Numbered from the stretch's first letter, positions 10,191 to 22,361 are shown. The stretch is 64,000 nt of DNA from Gnetum montanum (GCA_015680685.1 MNCI01008953.1:426733-490732); one strand, 5' to 3'. Made by a program: numbers and translations. The notes: a model not told the origin generated them from the letters alone.

Positions 10191-11441
10191 AACTACCACA
10201 CGAATTGACACACGCACAGAAAGATGCAATCCGTAAGTGAGCTAGGCAGTATGTAATCCTAGGAGATAGTACTCTCTGTAGACGCTCTTTTGATGGTGTG
10301 TTGCTTACTTGCATTAACAAGGACCAAGCGCAGTGTATCGTTGACGAGGTTCACGAGGGATTATGCGGAGGACACGTAGCACCACGGGCTATGGCTTCGA
10401 AGATCCGCTACTTAGGGTACTACTAGCCACGCATGAAAAAAGATTGCCTGATGAAGGTTAAAACTTGTGACACGTGTTAGCACCACGCAAATCTTATACA
10501 CGTGTCACCTACAAAGTTACATACAACTCAGATAACATGGCCATTTCAACGATGGGGACTAGACATTATAGGTCCTGTGACACCAAAATCTTTCGCAGGT
10601 CATAGGTTCATAATCACCGCCACTAAGTACTTCACGAAGTGGGTAGAAGTTATTCCTTTAAGGAAGATCACATCTCAACAAATTTGTCATTTTATCTTAG
10701 ACAACATCATAACTAGATTTGGTCTCTCAATGACTATCGTGATCGACAATGGGCCACATTTTAGTAGTACAGAGACCAAATCCTTTTGTGATAGCCTTGG
10801 CATTAAACAATCTTTCTCCTCGCCCTATTACTCACAAGCGAATGGTCAAGCTGAAGCAACAAATAAATTCATCATCAATCTGCTCAAGAAAATGCTAAAT
10901 AGTAATAAGAGACGGTGGCATGAAAAGATCCTCTATGTGCTATGGTNTTAATAAGAGACGGTGGCATGAAAAGATCCTCTATGTGCTATGGTCATATCGC
11001 ACTACCTGTAGGACAACTATAGACAGTACGCCCTATAGCCTAGTCTACGGATCCAAGGCGGTGTTGCCCCTCGAGATGCAAATCCCTTCTCTGAGAATGG
11101 TCCTCTCCACGATTATAAATGAGGCTCAACACACCGAGTCTCGGATCATGGATTTGGATTCAGTAGAAGAGAAGTGAATACAGACACTTGATACAATTGA
11201 AAAGTATCAAGATAAGCAGAGGCAAAAACATCATCACAATCTTCAGCAACATCCGATCAAGAAAGGGGATTTAGTTCTCAAGGCCGTTCATGAACTAGTA
11301 GGCAAATTCTCTACAAACTGGGAGGGTCCTTTCTTGGTGACTGACGCATACAGCAACGGAGCATTCAAGTTAGCGAATATCGACTGCAACGAGTTACCAA
11401 ACCCTATCAATCATATATATCTGAAGCAGTATTACATATAG
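10191..11441 (+). pseudogene. T1 integrase
   Basis: Inserts element cDNA. The HHCC zinc-binding region spans about 10345-10500 (VHEGLCGGHVAP...VKTCDTC). The catalytic core has WGLDIIGP (Asp, 10555), VIDNGPHF (Asp, 10742) and NGQAEATN (Glu, 10850), the DDE set. The C-terminal part (GDLVLKAVHE, NWEGPFLV) ends NHIYLKQYYI with TAG at about 11441. TAG codons at about 10422 and 10475 interrupt the zinc-binding part. The sequence at 10903-10946 is repeated exactly at 10949-10992 around an N, an assembly join that disturbs the frame. Confidence 0.9.
10903..10992. other. Assembly join (N at 10947) with 44-bp exact duplication
   Basis: 10903-10946 and 10949-10992 are identical, beginning TAATAAGAGACGG and ending GTGCTATGGT. 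T2 has one copy. Confidence 0.85.
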
Positions 11442-11479
11442 TGGCATCTCTAGTGTGAATATCAGGTATGGAAACAATC

Positions 11480-11940
11480 GTCCGCTACAACGTTAAACTG
11501 GCATTCCTTGCACGCGTCTGCCACAACGCTAAACTGGTACTGACCGTCCACCATGACGCAAAACTGGCAAGCTGTGACCGTTTGCTATGACGTAAAACTG
11601 GCAATGTTGTACAAGTCCGCCAAGACAAAAAACTGGCATCTTTTGCACGTGTCCGCCACGACGATAAACTAGCACCGGCTGTCCGTCATGACATAAAACT
11701 GGCATAGGTAAGAAACCATCTGCTGAGACATCAAACCAGCATAGATGTGTCCTTAGGTCATGACGTGAAACTGACATCCATAGCATGGTCTGCTGAGACC
11801 TTAAATCAGCCCCTCCACCGTCCGCTACGACGTAAAACTAGCATTTCTCGGTCCGCCCAGACTCTAAACTGGGACCATGGTCTGCTGAGACTTAAAACCA
11901 ACAACGACAGTCTACCAGGACTTAAAACTGGGATTTACAA
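11480..11940 (+). repeat. Array C of T1: hairpin + TAAACTGGCA repeats
   Basis: About 13 degenerate units spaced about 30-45 bp. The core is GTCCGCTACGAC-GTAAAACTGGCA with a GTC/GAC stem; later units read GGTCTGCTGAGACC-TTAAATCAGC (GGTCT/AGACC stem) and AGTCTACCAGGACT-TAAAACTGGG (AGTC/GACT). It lies between the integrase stop and the LTR, as in T2 and T3. Tandem repeats in the 3' untranslated region are known for Tat/Ogre elements. Confidence 0.85.
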
Positions 11941-13254
11941 GTTGTCATCATGTAAATCAAGTGAGTGTAATCATCCCTGTGCAGCTTCACGTCAAGTGGG
12001 GTGGGATACTGGGACAATCCCAGCGTCGCCACCCCACCGGCATCCTACTGATTCCTCGGATGTGCCGAGAGGCATACTACTGACCCCTCGGAGATACTGT
12101 CACCATGCCCAGTGCAGCGGTGGTACCTCTGAGAGGTTAGTTCTGCCACCCGGAGCCCCAAAGGCCTTCCCATCAATTGCAAATTTGGGGATCTCCACTC
12201 ATCATCGCTATCAGGCCCTGGCTTCACAGATTCATCTAGCTAGTTCTTTACATAACTAGTCAGGTGTGCCGAGTCTGATGATCTTTGGCGATGATATGCT
12301 GGGCCGAGTGTCAAGGTTGAAGACTCTAGCCTTGTGCTATAGTTCCTCCTTCATGGCCCAGTCACTTCATCTCGCCTCTGTCGGCACTCGTTTCAACGAC
12401 CTCGTCTGTTATTCGGACGAGCAATGGTATCCTATGTCTGATTCTTTGGTTGCAAGTTACTTGCTTCAAAGATGTCATCCAAAGGTGCATTCATCTGAGT
12501 GGTGAAGTACGAATAGCATTTTGAAATGGCTGCTCGGGTTAGCCTGTCCACTTAGAAGTGCATCCCTCTTCTCTTTATAATCCTACCCTTAGCTCCTACT
12601 TCGCTTCATCCCTACCATCTGCCTCCTGTATGCAAAAGCCACATACGCAAGCACCCATTTTCCACACTCGCATTGCAATCAAGTCCATAAACTGACACAA
12701 CTTAATTAAATGTCATAGCAGAGACATCGTAGAATTGATGCACTATGCTCCTTTTGCAAGCATTCCTTCTACAGTCTGTAACAAAGAAATCTCAGATTGA
12801 TGTGCTATGCTTGTATGAAAGCATTCCTGTTAACACAAGTATGCATACGTTTTTGCATGTTCAATGAGTGTATTCCATACTTCCGCCATCCTGCTTCATG
12901 TGAGTCTTCCCCGAACCTATTTCCTCCTGTACCATTCTATCTCCTACTACCTCCATCTTTGCTCTTCTATGTTGACAGGGAGACACTTGAATAGCCATTG
13001 ATGAACGCTGTTAGTGCTTTTGCCTCTTCGATGTTTCGCATTCTTTGTCGATGTCTTTCGGGCAGGCCCTCTAACCATCAATAAAGAGGGGCCATTGAAA
13101 CACCATGGAAATTGCGAGTTGGCCTCAGGCAAAGATTCATGATTCGGGCAAGAGTACATGATAGAATTCCAGAAAGAAGAACAAGACAGGGCGATGCAAG
13201 GAGGCACGCAGCATCAAAACTTTGGTTTCCCTTCACAGATTTCTTATCTCATTA

Positions 13255-13700
13255 TGTTTCCATATTTACGCTATAGCATGCAGTGTAGCGTAATGACGCT
13301 CAGCGAAATGTAGTTTGACATTAGAAGGTAGTTTACTTTAGCAGATTTGGCAAAGACTAAGGCCTAAACAACGTAATACAGAACTTCTTGTGTATGTTGG
13401 CTAAGTCTTTTGTCCAAGGCCGAGTTTACGCTCAGTACGCACGGCAGCGTAATGAGCGTCAAAAAAGTCAAAGAAAGATCAACGACACATAGTAGATCGG
13501 TGCTTTTCTTTTTTTACATATTGGTCGCCTTACGCCCTTTATGCAATGCAGCGTGTGTCAGCGTAAGTCATCATCAAAATAATCATTTCTTACGCTTCAC
13601 TACGCACGGCAGTGTAAACGAGCGTAAAGCAGCTTGAATCTATTGTCTTCATGCTTTATTATGCTCTTCTACACGACGCAATGCGTACAAGTGTAATGTA
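13255..13700 (+). repeat. LTR1 U3 palindromic repeats (TTACGCT...AGCGTAA)
   Basis: Four or five units, spaced roughly 90-110 bp, contain inverted pairs such as TTTACGCT...CAGCGTAATGAGCGT and TTACGCTTCACTACGCACGGCAGTGTAAACGAGCGTAA. They lie upstream of the TATA box at 13878. LTR2 (36425-36790) and LTR3 (52450-52925) have equivalent palindromes with different bases. Confidence 0.65.
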
Positions 13701-13877
13701 GCCCAAAATCAACAGAGACATGCCCAACCCACATTTGTTACTCATACGCACGATACACAGATTTGCGTATTGTGCATAGATACGGATTTCAACACAAGGA
13801 TGGTCAAGTCAGCGATCTTCCGAAAAGTTTGAAACACGTGTCATCACAGCTGTGCCTTCTCCACATATCGTCAAAAC

Positions 13878-13885
13878 TATAAATA
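13878..13885 (+). promoter_or_regulatory. LTR1 TATA box
   Basis: TATAAATA followed by TCCC. The corresponding sites are TGTAAATATCCC at 36894 in LTR2 and TATAAATACCC at 53374 in LTR3. It would start the element's genomic RNA and puts U3 at about 1.9 kb and R-U5 at about 0.7 kb. Confidence 0.65.
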
Positions 13886-14624
13886 TCCCAGTTGGCAAAG
13901 AAAAGAGAACGACAACAGAGGAAAAAAAAGGACAATAACAGAGAGACATAGACAGGAGGCATTGGGCTTGAGCACTGGCAGTAAGAGCGATTATCCCTTT
14001 GGTGAAGACACAACTTTCTCCATTGGCGATTATCGACAGTTCAGAGCAAAGACTACCTAAGGCAAAAGGAGCAGCTCAGAGATCTAGAGATCATCTGGTG
14101 TGGTTTGTGAGTTTCTATTGATCAAAAGCAGTTGATCAATAGACGTCAGAACTTGACCTTCCTTGCATCCCTTCTCCAGCCTATAAGGTAGATCGGATTC
14201 TATTCTGCACTTCTGCTCAGATAGTTTGCTTGTTTCTTGTTGCTTTGTGTTTGCTTCATACAAAACAATCGGGGACTCCCCAGTGTAACTTGAATATACA
14301 AAATACTTATTTTCCCATGTCAAACTATAGATCTTGAAATCATGCGTTTCTCTCGTGTCTGATTCCTGTTGTCGTGTTAATGCTATCATCATCGTTACCA
14401 TTCATCTACATCGCTTTTCTCTCATTTCGCGACTCGACGAATCATATTGTTCCACGAAATATTCGTAATCTTCATCGGTTTACTGATTAGTAAGTCCCTA
14501 TCTAATCGACAAGACCGTTCAGGGCGTCATGGATTCGTTTTTCTAGCATAGCCCTCGCGCGGATCCGTGGTTAAAACTGTGTACATGGGATTTTGTTTAG
14601 TATTTTCCAGCTACTGACATTTTT

Positions 14625-15780
14625 TGTCATTACAATGGGGAAGGCGATCCCAATGCCCATCTAGTTACCTTTAGGTTAGATTCATTATTGTTGCAAAAAT
14701 GGCCACATACCATTATCCGTGTCTTTGCTATGTCCCTAACTGGTAAGGCTTTAGATTGGTATCATGCACTTTCACGCTTTTGCGTCTCGACCTTGGAAGA
14801 GCTGCTGACTCAGTTCGTGACTTATTTCAAATACAACTTGAAGCTAGAAGTCATGCTAAACTAGCTAATGAGAGTTAAGAAAGATCTTCCCGAGCCAATC
14901 CAAAATTTTATACAATGGTGGAGCGTGACCTTGAATGAAATCTGTGAACCTATCGCGGAGTCCCACCAATTGGCAATCTTCAAGGGGGTAGTTAATGACT
15001 TCATTAAGTCCAAACTGTATTACCTTGCTCCCCGCTCCCTCAGCCAATCCTTCGCTCAAACTAAGAGCATTCAAGATGTGGGGGAGGCTAGCAAAGACCT
15101 AGCGTATGTGGTCTATAAACATGCCCACAACAGGAGCAAAGACAAGAGCAAGGCTACAGTAACAATGGTAGCAGCTGTGGTCAAAGAGGCCAAAAAGAAA
15201 TATAATAACAAACAGGAGGCTATGGCTCTTGCTGAAGCCATGGCTAGCTCAAACAGCAACAATCAGGAAATAGCATCGGCCCCTGAGGCATCCCCTCAGC
15301 CAAAGTCTAATTTTGAGTGTAAAGACCACTCAAAATATACAGCCCTACCCATAAAGCCTTCAGAACTTCTGAAGCAACTACTGGGAACACATTCAACACA
15401 AGAAGGTGTTCGAGGAGGCTCTGAAGCATCACAGGCAGCATTGTGAGTTGCTCAAGAATCCCTCCTTGGCCCTGCCTAATGAACCACTAGTCCCCAGAAA
15501 CTTCAGGTTAGACTATTTTTTGCGAGTACCACCAGCTGTGTGGTCATGATACGGACTACTGTTGGGCATTGAAGGATGACATTCAATGCATGATCGACCA
15601 AGGTAAGCTGATCCTAGACAACAGTAGTTTGGTTTGTCCAGAAAACTAGTCTATGCACGTGTACCAAGATCTGTTAAATGCAAATAACATAGGATATACT
15701 ATCAATGTGATGGGTATGGATGGCAATGGCCCAACGTCACCGAAACAATCCTTCATGCTGCATTTACCTCCTCACCCACC
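14625..15780 (+). pseudogene. T2 gag, 5' truncated
   Basis: Starts abruptly at the codon matching T1 position about 484 (HYNGEGDPNAHLVTF against KYNG.GDPNAHLVTF), directly after LTR1. The 5' untranslated region and the N-terminal ~120 residues or more are missing. Core motifs are GKALDWYHAL, STLEELLTQF and LNEICEPIAESHQLAIFK. A long frame at 14868-15446 has a lysine-rich region. The zinc-finger-like motif (C).YHQLCGHDTDYC is at 15525-15562 with its final Cys kept. A frameshift at about 15400-15520 and TAG stops are present. Confidence 0.85.
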
Positions 15781-16312
15781 TTAGACGACAAGCCCATCAA
15801 CATCGACAAGCACGGCTTAGCAACAACCTTTTATCCTCTGAGTTCTACCTAGGACGACTGTTCCACAATAGATTGTCATTAAAGCCATAGCCTAGCCCGT
15901 GTCCACACCTAAGGCACCCCTTGTCATCAGGGTACCAAAGCCATCAGTTGCTGCTACTACATGAGGGCAAACATCTAAATCAATGCCCCAACCTCAACCC
16001 ACAACCAAAGGAGAAGGGCATATGATAGATAGAATGGCCAAGGATCACGTCATGCTAGGGTTTCCTAAGCCTACCCCTCTCACCTCAACATCCTTGGCTG
16101 CTTCTTCCTCTAAAAAGGATGACATTACATAGATGTGACCTTGTTCTCCCTGCCTAAGAAAACATTGTCCTCAACTAGAAACCATTCCTCCCTGAGAGAT
16201 CTGTCTCCTGGGATGAATGGAAGAAGAAAAGAGTAACAAACAACCAAATTATGGGCATAATCTCCTTGATGCTTTTACGTAAGTTAAGCAAGCTCTCAAA
16301 TAGAAAAATACA
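15781..16312 (+). other. T2 gag-protease linker
   Basis: No long open frame. Homologous to T1 1704-2150 (for example 'cctaaggcaccccttgtcatcagggt' against 'cctagggcgcccttcattatcagggc'), low-complexity Pro/Ser/Thr coding remnants with several TAG and TGA. Confidence 0.55.
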
Positions 16313-17038
16313 ATGCTGAGCCTGTATGACTTGTTGATGACATCCCAAAAACATCGTGAAGCCATGGTTTGCATGCTAACGTCCATACTCGTGTACGAAA
16401 TCTTTCAAGCAAATGAAGAAGTAATCCATTCGATCATGCTTCCCCCCACTGTTGAACAACCAAGGCCTTCCGAACTAACATTCCACAACGAGTCCATTAA
16501 GGATGACCCAAAAAAGGGTCAAGTGACAATATCCCCCATGTTCATCACTATCCAGGTTCGCCGATATAGGATCCAGAGAGTACATGTAGATGACGGGGCT
16601 GTTGCCAATATCATTCCATCTCCCATAGTGGACAAACTAGGTTTGATTGACCAGATCAATCACATGACAACGTCATGTTTGAAGTCATATAATGGGGCAC
16701 GAGTGCAAGATAAAGGAACTATGCAGATAAACTTTGTAGCAGGGGATCAATTCCCCATAAATGCGGTGTTCATTGTTGTCGAGAAGATGCTCGACGTCAA
16801 CCTAATCTTGGGGAGGTCTTGGTTGGCTCAGCTGAGGGCCATCTCATCACCCATTCACCAAGAGATCCACTTGCCCTATGCAGGAGGGGAAGTGATCATC
16901 CACGGTGATAAGATAACCCCTCAAGCTATCAACAACGTAGAGATGGAACAAGGTTTGGAGATTAAAATCCCTGAAGATCAAACTCCTATCCCAACAGTTG
17001 AATAGGCTGACACAGTGGCCAATGAAAGCTTGAATTAG
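16313..17038 (+). pseudogene. T2 aspartic protease domain
   Basis: A single open frame of 230 codons (16313-17005) covers the whole protease region. The catalytic motif VHVDDGAVANIIPSPIVDKLGL lies at about 16580-16645 and ILGRSWLAQLRAISSPIHQE at about 16805-16865. It aligns over its full length with T1 and has no internal stop, making it the best protease of the three. The frame is closed upstream by TAG codons in the linker, so the Gag-Pro fusion is broken. Confidence 0.88.
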
Positions 17039-17581
17039 GTTGAATTACCTTTCTAGGGAGGAGATGGTAGTGTAGAGGAATGCTGTAATAAGCCTCCTTG
17101 TCCATATGCCTCGCCAAACCTAAAAACGATCAAGAAGTAGTTGCAGAGCTAATAAATAAACACGTTAGCGTGACATGTTATATCAGTCCACATAGTTCAC
17201 TATTATGCAGTTTACATTCTTTCTTGTCGTATTGTTATCGTAAAGCTTTTTCATGATGGCTTAGCTTGAAATGACCTTAAACTATTTACGGCCCGCTATG
17301 GCCTAAAACTAGCAATTCTATTTATTCTTTTTCATGTACAAATGGCTGGACCCAAAATGGCCTTAAACTATTAGTGGCCCAAATTGGCCTTAAACTATCG
17401 TAGGCCCACAGTGGCCTAAAACATATAACCTTTCTGACAATGCATTTTATTTTCTTTTCATAAATATTTAAAAAACCAAAATTTTATTTTACAATCATCA
17501 TTCACCAACTTTAGAAATCCAAAAAAAAGTTATCCTTTATTCCCTTTCATTACAACAAAATCCTTGACCAATACTGCTATG
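17039..17581 (+). repeat. Post-protease spacer with array A of T2 (17270-17425)
   Basis: Array units read GGCCCGCTATGGCC-TAAAACTAGC, GGCCCAAATTGGCC-TTAAACTATC and GGCCCACAGTGGCC-TAAAACA, each with a GGCC/GGCC stem and a 6-base loop. The rest is AT-rich and would include the 3' untranslated region of the minus-strand gene. No other gene is seen. Confidence 0.75.
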
Positions 17582-20500
17582 CTACACATCCCCTACATTA
17601 CCACCTTCATTTCCATCTCCATCTTCTTCACCTAACTCCACAGCAGCCTCACAAGGATCTTACTCATGCGGATCTTCTTCATGCAAATCCTCTTCATGGG
17701 GTGATCCTCTTTGTGAGGCTTCTCCTCAGGGGGTGATCCTACAATTTGACATGAGGAAAATGTTAACGTCACAATAAAATCACATGTAAAATCACATCAC
17801 AATAGTTACATAGCTTACCTGTGACGGTCATACGTTGGTTGCAAAAGGAATTTGTTCCAGGCTAATTGACATGCACTGCATAATCTCATCCTCAATGAGC
17901 CCTGCCCAAACACTATTTGCTAGATCAATTCCAGCCTTGACCTTCCCCTTTTTCACATGAGTCCACCAAGGTACCTCAGGAAAAAAAGAAGGGACAGTGG
18001 TCTCCGCACCAGGGAGGATCATCTCTCTCTTAGGAGAGACACTCACTGTCACTTATTCCTAGAACTTTTCATATGCTCTAGAAGCACCAATGACATTAAG
18101 GAATAGCCGGAGGGACCACGCTTCAATTACAGAATCTCTGTAATGTTGACGGTAGGAAGCACATTCCTATTTATACATGTGTTTGTGATTTTTTTGCATC
18201 TGCCCCCATTCCTAGACCTTCGCATTGTAGTCCTTCCAATCTTGGTTCTTTTGGGTTAGGAGATCCATTTGCATTCGTTGCTCAATGAGCTCACGATTGG
18301 ATTGGACATTGTTCATGAAGAATGTCCAGTAGCAGGCGTAGTCAATCACAACCATTCGTCAATTCTTGTCATTAGTAGTCCAAGCTTGTAGAAATTCGTT
18401 CCTGGACTCAAGGTCCTACACCCTGGTCGTTAGGGTAGTTTTCTCTTTTTCTGCTTTCCACAACCTCTTCCAGAGATCTTCATTGACATTCTGACTCCCC
18501 CACAGAGAATGGACTGAGTGCAATGCACATTTATGCATCTTATCATAAAGTTGACGTGGCACTTTGGTCACCTCTGGTGAGGGTTCAGGGACGACATCTA
18601 CATCGATGGGCTCTTTGGGATCCCATTTGAGACGAGATGTTGTAACACAAAAATAATAGTTAGATGCAATAGGATGACACAATGTGACAGTTTAACAATT
18701 ACTGCATAACAACAGTGACATACCAATCTCAAGATCGATTCGCTTTAAGCAACTGATCATATCATTGACAATTCCCTCCATGAAGGAAAATTTATCAAGG
18801 GCCTCAGCCCAACATTGAGTATGGATCGTTGATGAAGGTAAGCCACTGTTATCAGAAGTGCCTACTATGCAAAAAAAAAAACAAGTCAAACATAATACAA
18901 TAGACAAAGGAAAAATCTGAGATGCTACAATGATGCAAAGCTTCTATCTATTAAACCCTCAAGGATAATAGTGGGAGGATTAGCCATCGAAGAAAGGTCA
19001 AATAAGCGGTCGAGCTCACCAGCGACAAACCGATCTTCCCTTTCAGGCACATCCTCCTTTTGCAGCCTATCCAAAAGGGTTGTATCATGTTCTATGTTCA
19101 TTTTCCCTTCAGGCATAGAAGCCTATGTGCTACCTACGTTGTTAGCAGGGGTCTCCTTTTCCAAAATCAGGGCCCCTTCCCCACGTTGCAAGACTATGGC
19201 CCCTCTTTTAGAGGTCAGTCCCTCTACATCTTTCCCTTTTCTTGTAGAACACATTACAATTATTAAAACTTTATTCACTTCCCACAAGCGCTACATGACG
19301 AAATGACATCTATACTTAGTGTAATATACATAAACTAATCACACATTGTCCTACTTACTAGATGGGGGATGGCTTCTGTGAAACTTAATTCGTAGTTTCC
19401 TCCCCTCTTCACTAATCGGGTTGGGAGAATCCACAACCATACGGTGCTTTTTCCACTGAATTGATGAGGCTACTATTTCTACTGCAAGGTGCTTCCCCTT
19501 TGACGCACTACCGGTGTTATAAGGGGGTGCCCCACCCATGCTATCCTAGCCACGGAGGGGTGGTGCCACTCGATCCTTAGTCGTTATTGAAAGTGACTCC
19601 CTGATACCTTCAGGGGGATCTTGGGATCAGATGGTGTGGAAGACCTAGAAAATCCACGGCTTGGAGATCTAGTTATGATCTAGCTGCACCTAGCCTCCAT
19701 CCTTGTGAACCACCAGGCATTCCAAAAAATGTCGTAAACAAGCTATGAAGAAGGAAAAATGCACATTGAAACGAGACTTAAGCTTCTTGTGAAGCTTGAC
19801 CATTTCAGCCTGTAGGCCCTCAGCAAGGTGCTTGGACCAGTTGTATCATGTCCCCTCTTCCATAACCTCTTGCATAATCCAAGTCTGCTCTATTCCGAGG
19901 ATTTTCCCTTGAGAGAGTAGCTTGTCAAAGGCACGAGCATGGAAGAGGGGGTAAATCATGCTAGCAACCTCTAACTAGATCTTCTTAGTGTAGATTCCTT
20001 TTGGCTCTTTTTTAGCCCCTAGCCACTCCTCCATGTCCTTCTAATGTTTAGAACTCCTTTTGGATTTCTCTTCCATTGGGAGGCCATCAAAAGGAACACC
20101 AAAAAATTCAGTGAATAGTTGAGCATTAATATCAAAACTCATATACACATTACACACACACATGTGAAAATGCTCAGCTTTTTTGCTAAAGGAGTTGACT
20201 AGGGTCAACATTTCAGCTATCGGGACATTGGGGGTTATAGCTAGAAATAGCTCCATCAGTTCGGCTTCTCGGAGGTTATTGATTATGGTAGCTGGGGCTG
20301 CTCCATGGCAAAGCCAATGTTGTGCATCATTTATGTCACCATAGTGGAAGAAGATGGTGGTTTCATCACACCCAGAGGCTATCACCGTGACCTCCCACGA
20401 TTCTTTAACTATAAACATAAAACAACAGGTTAGACGAAACAATAAAATCTTATACACTATTTTCATTCCATAGAACCAAAAAATTGATCAACGTAACATA

Positions 20501-21990
20501 ACTTACTGCATCCAAAAGATAGAGGGAACAAGGGAAATTTCACTTGCACATCTTCAACGGTGATGGGACAGTCCAAAGTCCACTCCCTATCTAGGCATCC
20601 AAAGTCTTTACATTTGACAAAAAATTTAGCATACCAGATAGGGTAATGTTGGATTTCGAACCCTAGTTATCCCAGGACATAGCACATGTTGCTGATGGAA
20701 GTAAATTCCTTTATGGCTATTTTGGCCATGGATAACACGTCCGTATCACCCTAGAGACCACCTTCATCGATAAAAAATTGATGCCATAGGAGACAGAAAA
20801 CTGTTTACATCTAACACAAAAAATTAGATAGTAGTTAACAAACCATAGCATCTTAACAACACTTACCCATTGGCATAATACATAGTACCAGGTTGGTTCT
20901 AAAAATAGGTGGTGAGGTGACGAGCTACGAATAGCATGTTGTGGGCATGATAACAATTAAACCTGGGCATCTCCTAGATCCAGGATAAGCACCTCAAACC
21001 CTTGACACATTGTTCACGATCTCTTCCCCCTACGGCCTCGATTGAGCCATCCACCAAGAATGTTAAAATGCTCTATGACGATCTGACCAGCAGCATTTCT
21101 AGGGTCATGCCAGCCATCTCAGCTGACAGATGCGACCAAACAATTACTCTAAAGTTACGCAACAAAAATTGCAAGAACTCCAGTGCACCCATCCGAAACC
21201 ACATCACCTCTCCCCCTACATGAGCATGGGGAGGAGGAACGTTGGCCACGGGGACATGTAGATAGCATAAAATGCCCACAATGTCCAAGATGATCAGGAC
21301 AAGCCTTAGCATAACCCTTTACAATAAAACACATTACCATTAGAAAATAGTTTAGGCATGTTAACAACACTAAAACAAATCGAGAAAAGCTAACAGGAAT
21401 CTATAATGCAATACTAAGGTTCTCGCTACCTTGACTCACAGAAAATTGAATGTCATGCTAAAAATGCATTACCAAAACCACCCAAACCTTTGCGACAGTG
21501 CAAGGTTTGTCTATGACAATGGCAATAAAGGTAATATAGCATATTGCCCTAGCATAACATGCGAGCATTACAGGTAAGACAATAGAACCCTGCTTGCACT
21601 ATGCAAGAGTACAACACCTAAACCCTTGACTAGTTATGTGTTGTGTTTATACAACATTACCCGCTACTGCCCAAATGCTTACGATGGTGTAAGGTTTGTC
21701 TCTAACAACAGAGATAGGGGTAATATTACAAACTTCCATAGCGTGACTACCAGAGGCAGGTATCGACACCCAAAGTAACACACATTTTCGAAACAAAAAC
21801 AAATTACAACACAATGACAGTGAAAATAATCCAATGCATGTAGCACACAATGAGGGTGAAGAATGACTTACTGGGTGAGTGGAGTGACTTCCCAAGATTT
21901 GACTAACACTTTCAAAATCTACCCTAGACTCTCTTGTACTTCATTGGTCCTGGCCAACTTGGCATGTTTGCATTTAGTCTTCAATGCCAT
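17582..21990 (-). pseudogene. Antisense multi-exon gene inside T2
   Basis: Homologue of the T1 antisense gene with the same intron positions. Exon 1 is 21990-21872 (MALKTKCKHAKLA...; donor GTAAGTC). Exon 2 ends at 20877 with donor GTAAGT. Exon 3 ends at 20507. Exon 4 is about 20408-19359 (acceptor TATAG, donor GTAAGT). The last exon runs from about 17731 to TAG at 17582 and encodes an acidic PHEED/HEEDPHE tail. Exon 2 carries LIILDIVGILCYLHVP and GALEFLQFLLRNFRVIVWS (HAD/NIF-like). Exon 4 carries YMSFDINAQLFTEFFGVPFDGLP. Breaks: stops in exons 1, 2 and 3, a frameshift in the last exon, and loss of the exon-3 acceptor AG. More decayed than T1. Confidence 0.7.
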
Positions 21991-22097
21991 TGTTACACCA
22001 GAATAACCTCTACGAAATCGTCAGATTACACTTTCCTTCTGCTTTAGCCTAATTCTTCTTTTCTATGCTTGCAGATTATCTCAAGGATGAACCATCT

Positions 22098-22107
22098 ACT
22101 TATAAGA
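22098..22107 (-). promoter_or_regulatory. TATA-like box of T2 antisense gene
   Basis: CTTATAAGTA on the minus strand, about 110 bases upstream of the exon-1 ATG at 21990. It corresponds in position to GCATATAAGT in T1. Confidence 0.45.
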
Positions 22108-22224
22108 GTGATGGTGAAAACTTGCTATTTTCATGTCTGATCAGTGCGAAACCTTCCCGAAATGCAAGCATGTCAGTTAGACATGAAGCATAAAGATCGC
22201 ACCATTAATCTCATAGATATCACA

Positions 22225-22320
22225 TTGATTGCGGTCTGAAAAGACCTTAAACTACTGCATAGTTTATCTTCTCGTAATCCAATTGCATTAACTATGGTCT
22301 GCAAAGACTTTAAATTAGTT
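22225..22320 (+). repeat. Array B of T2
   Basis: Two units: GGTCT-GAAA-AGACC-TTAAACTAC and GTCT-GCAA-AGAC-TTTAAATTAG. The stems are 5 and 4 bp closed by GNRA-type loops (GAAA, GCAA). A further unit (TAATACCTTAAACTAG) lies at about 31093-31110, on the far side of inserted element B, so the array originally continued toward RT. Confidence 0.7.
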
Positions 22321-22361
22321 ATTTCACCATGCTAGACACACCACATTTTACTTTTAGCCAT

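Larger units (their letters stand above)
12002..14613 (+). mobile_element. LTR1 (3' LTR of T1, serving also as 5' LTR of T2)
   Basis: A polypurine stretch AAGTGGGGTGGGA (11994-12006) precedes a start aligned with LTR2 and LTR3: TGGGATACTGGGACAATCCCA here, TGGGGCACTACAATTCCA at 50841. Blocks shared with the other LTRs include 'aaagaggggccattgaaacacc' (13083; 36263 in LTR2), the TATA region (13878) and the end region 'gataagtaagtccc...tgtgtacatgg' (14490-14590; 37370-37470). The 3' end is placed near 14613, directly before mid-gag of T2. Borders are approximate. No gene is present inside. Confidence 0.7.

Noticed and set aside
11480-11940. CRISPR-like array of short repeats and spacers
   Set aside because: Units are degenerate and spacing uneven, there are no cas genes, and it sits in the 3' UTR of a plant retrotransposon.
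11529-12259. Open frames on both strands over array C and the LTR1 start
   Set aside because: Made by the periodic repeat; translations are repeat-derived (CHDGQPVLV type) and not shared as proteins.
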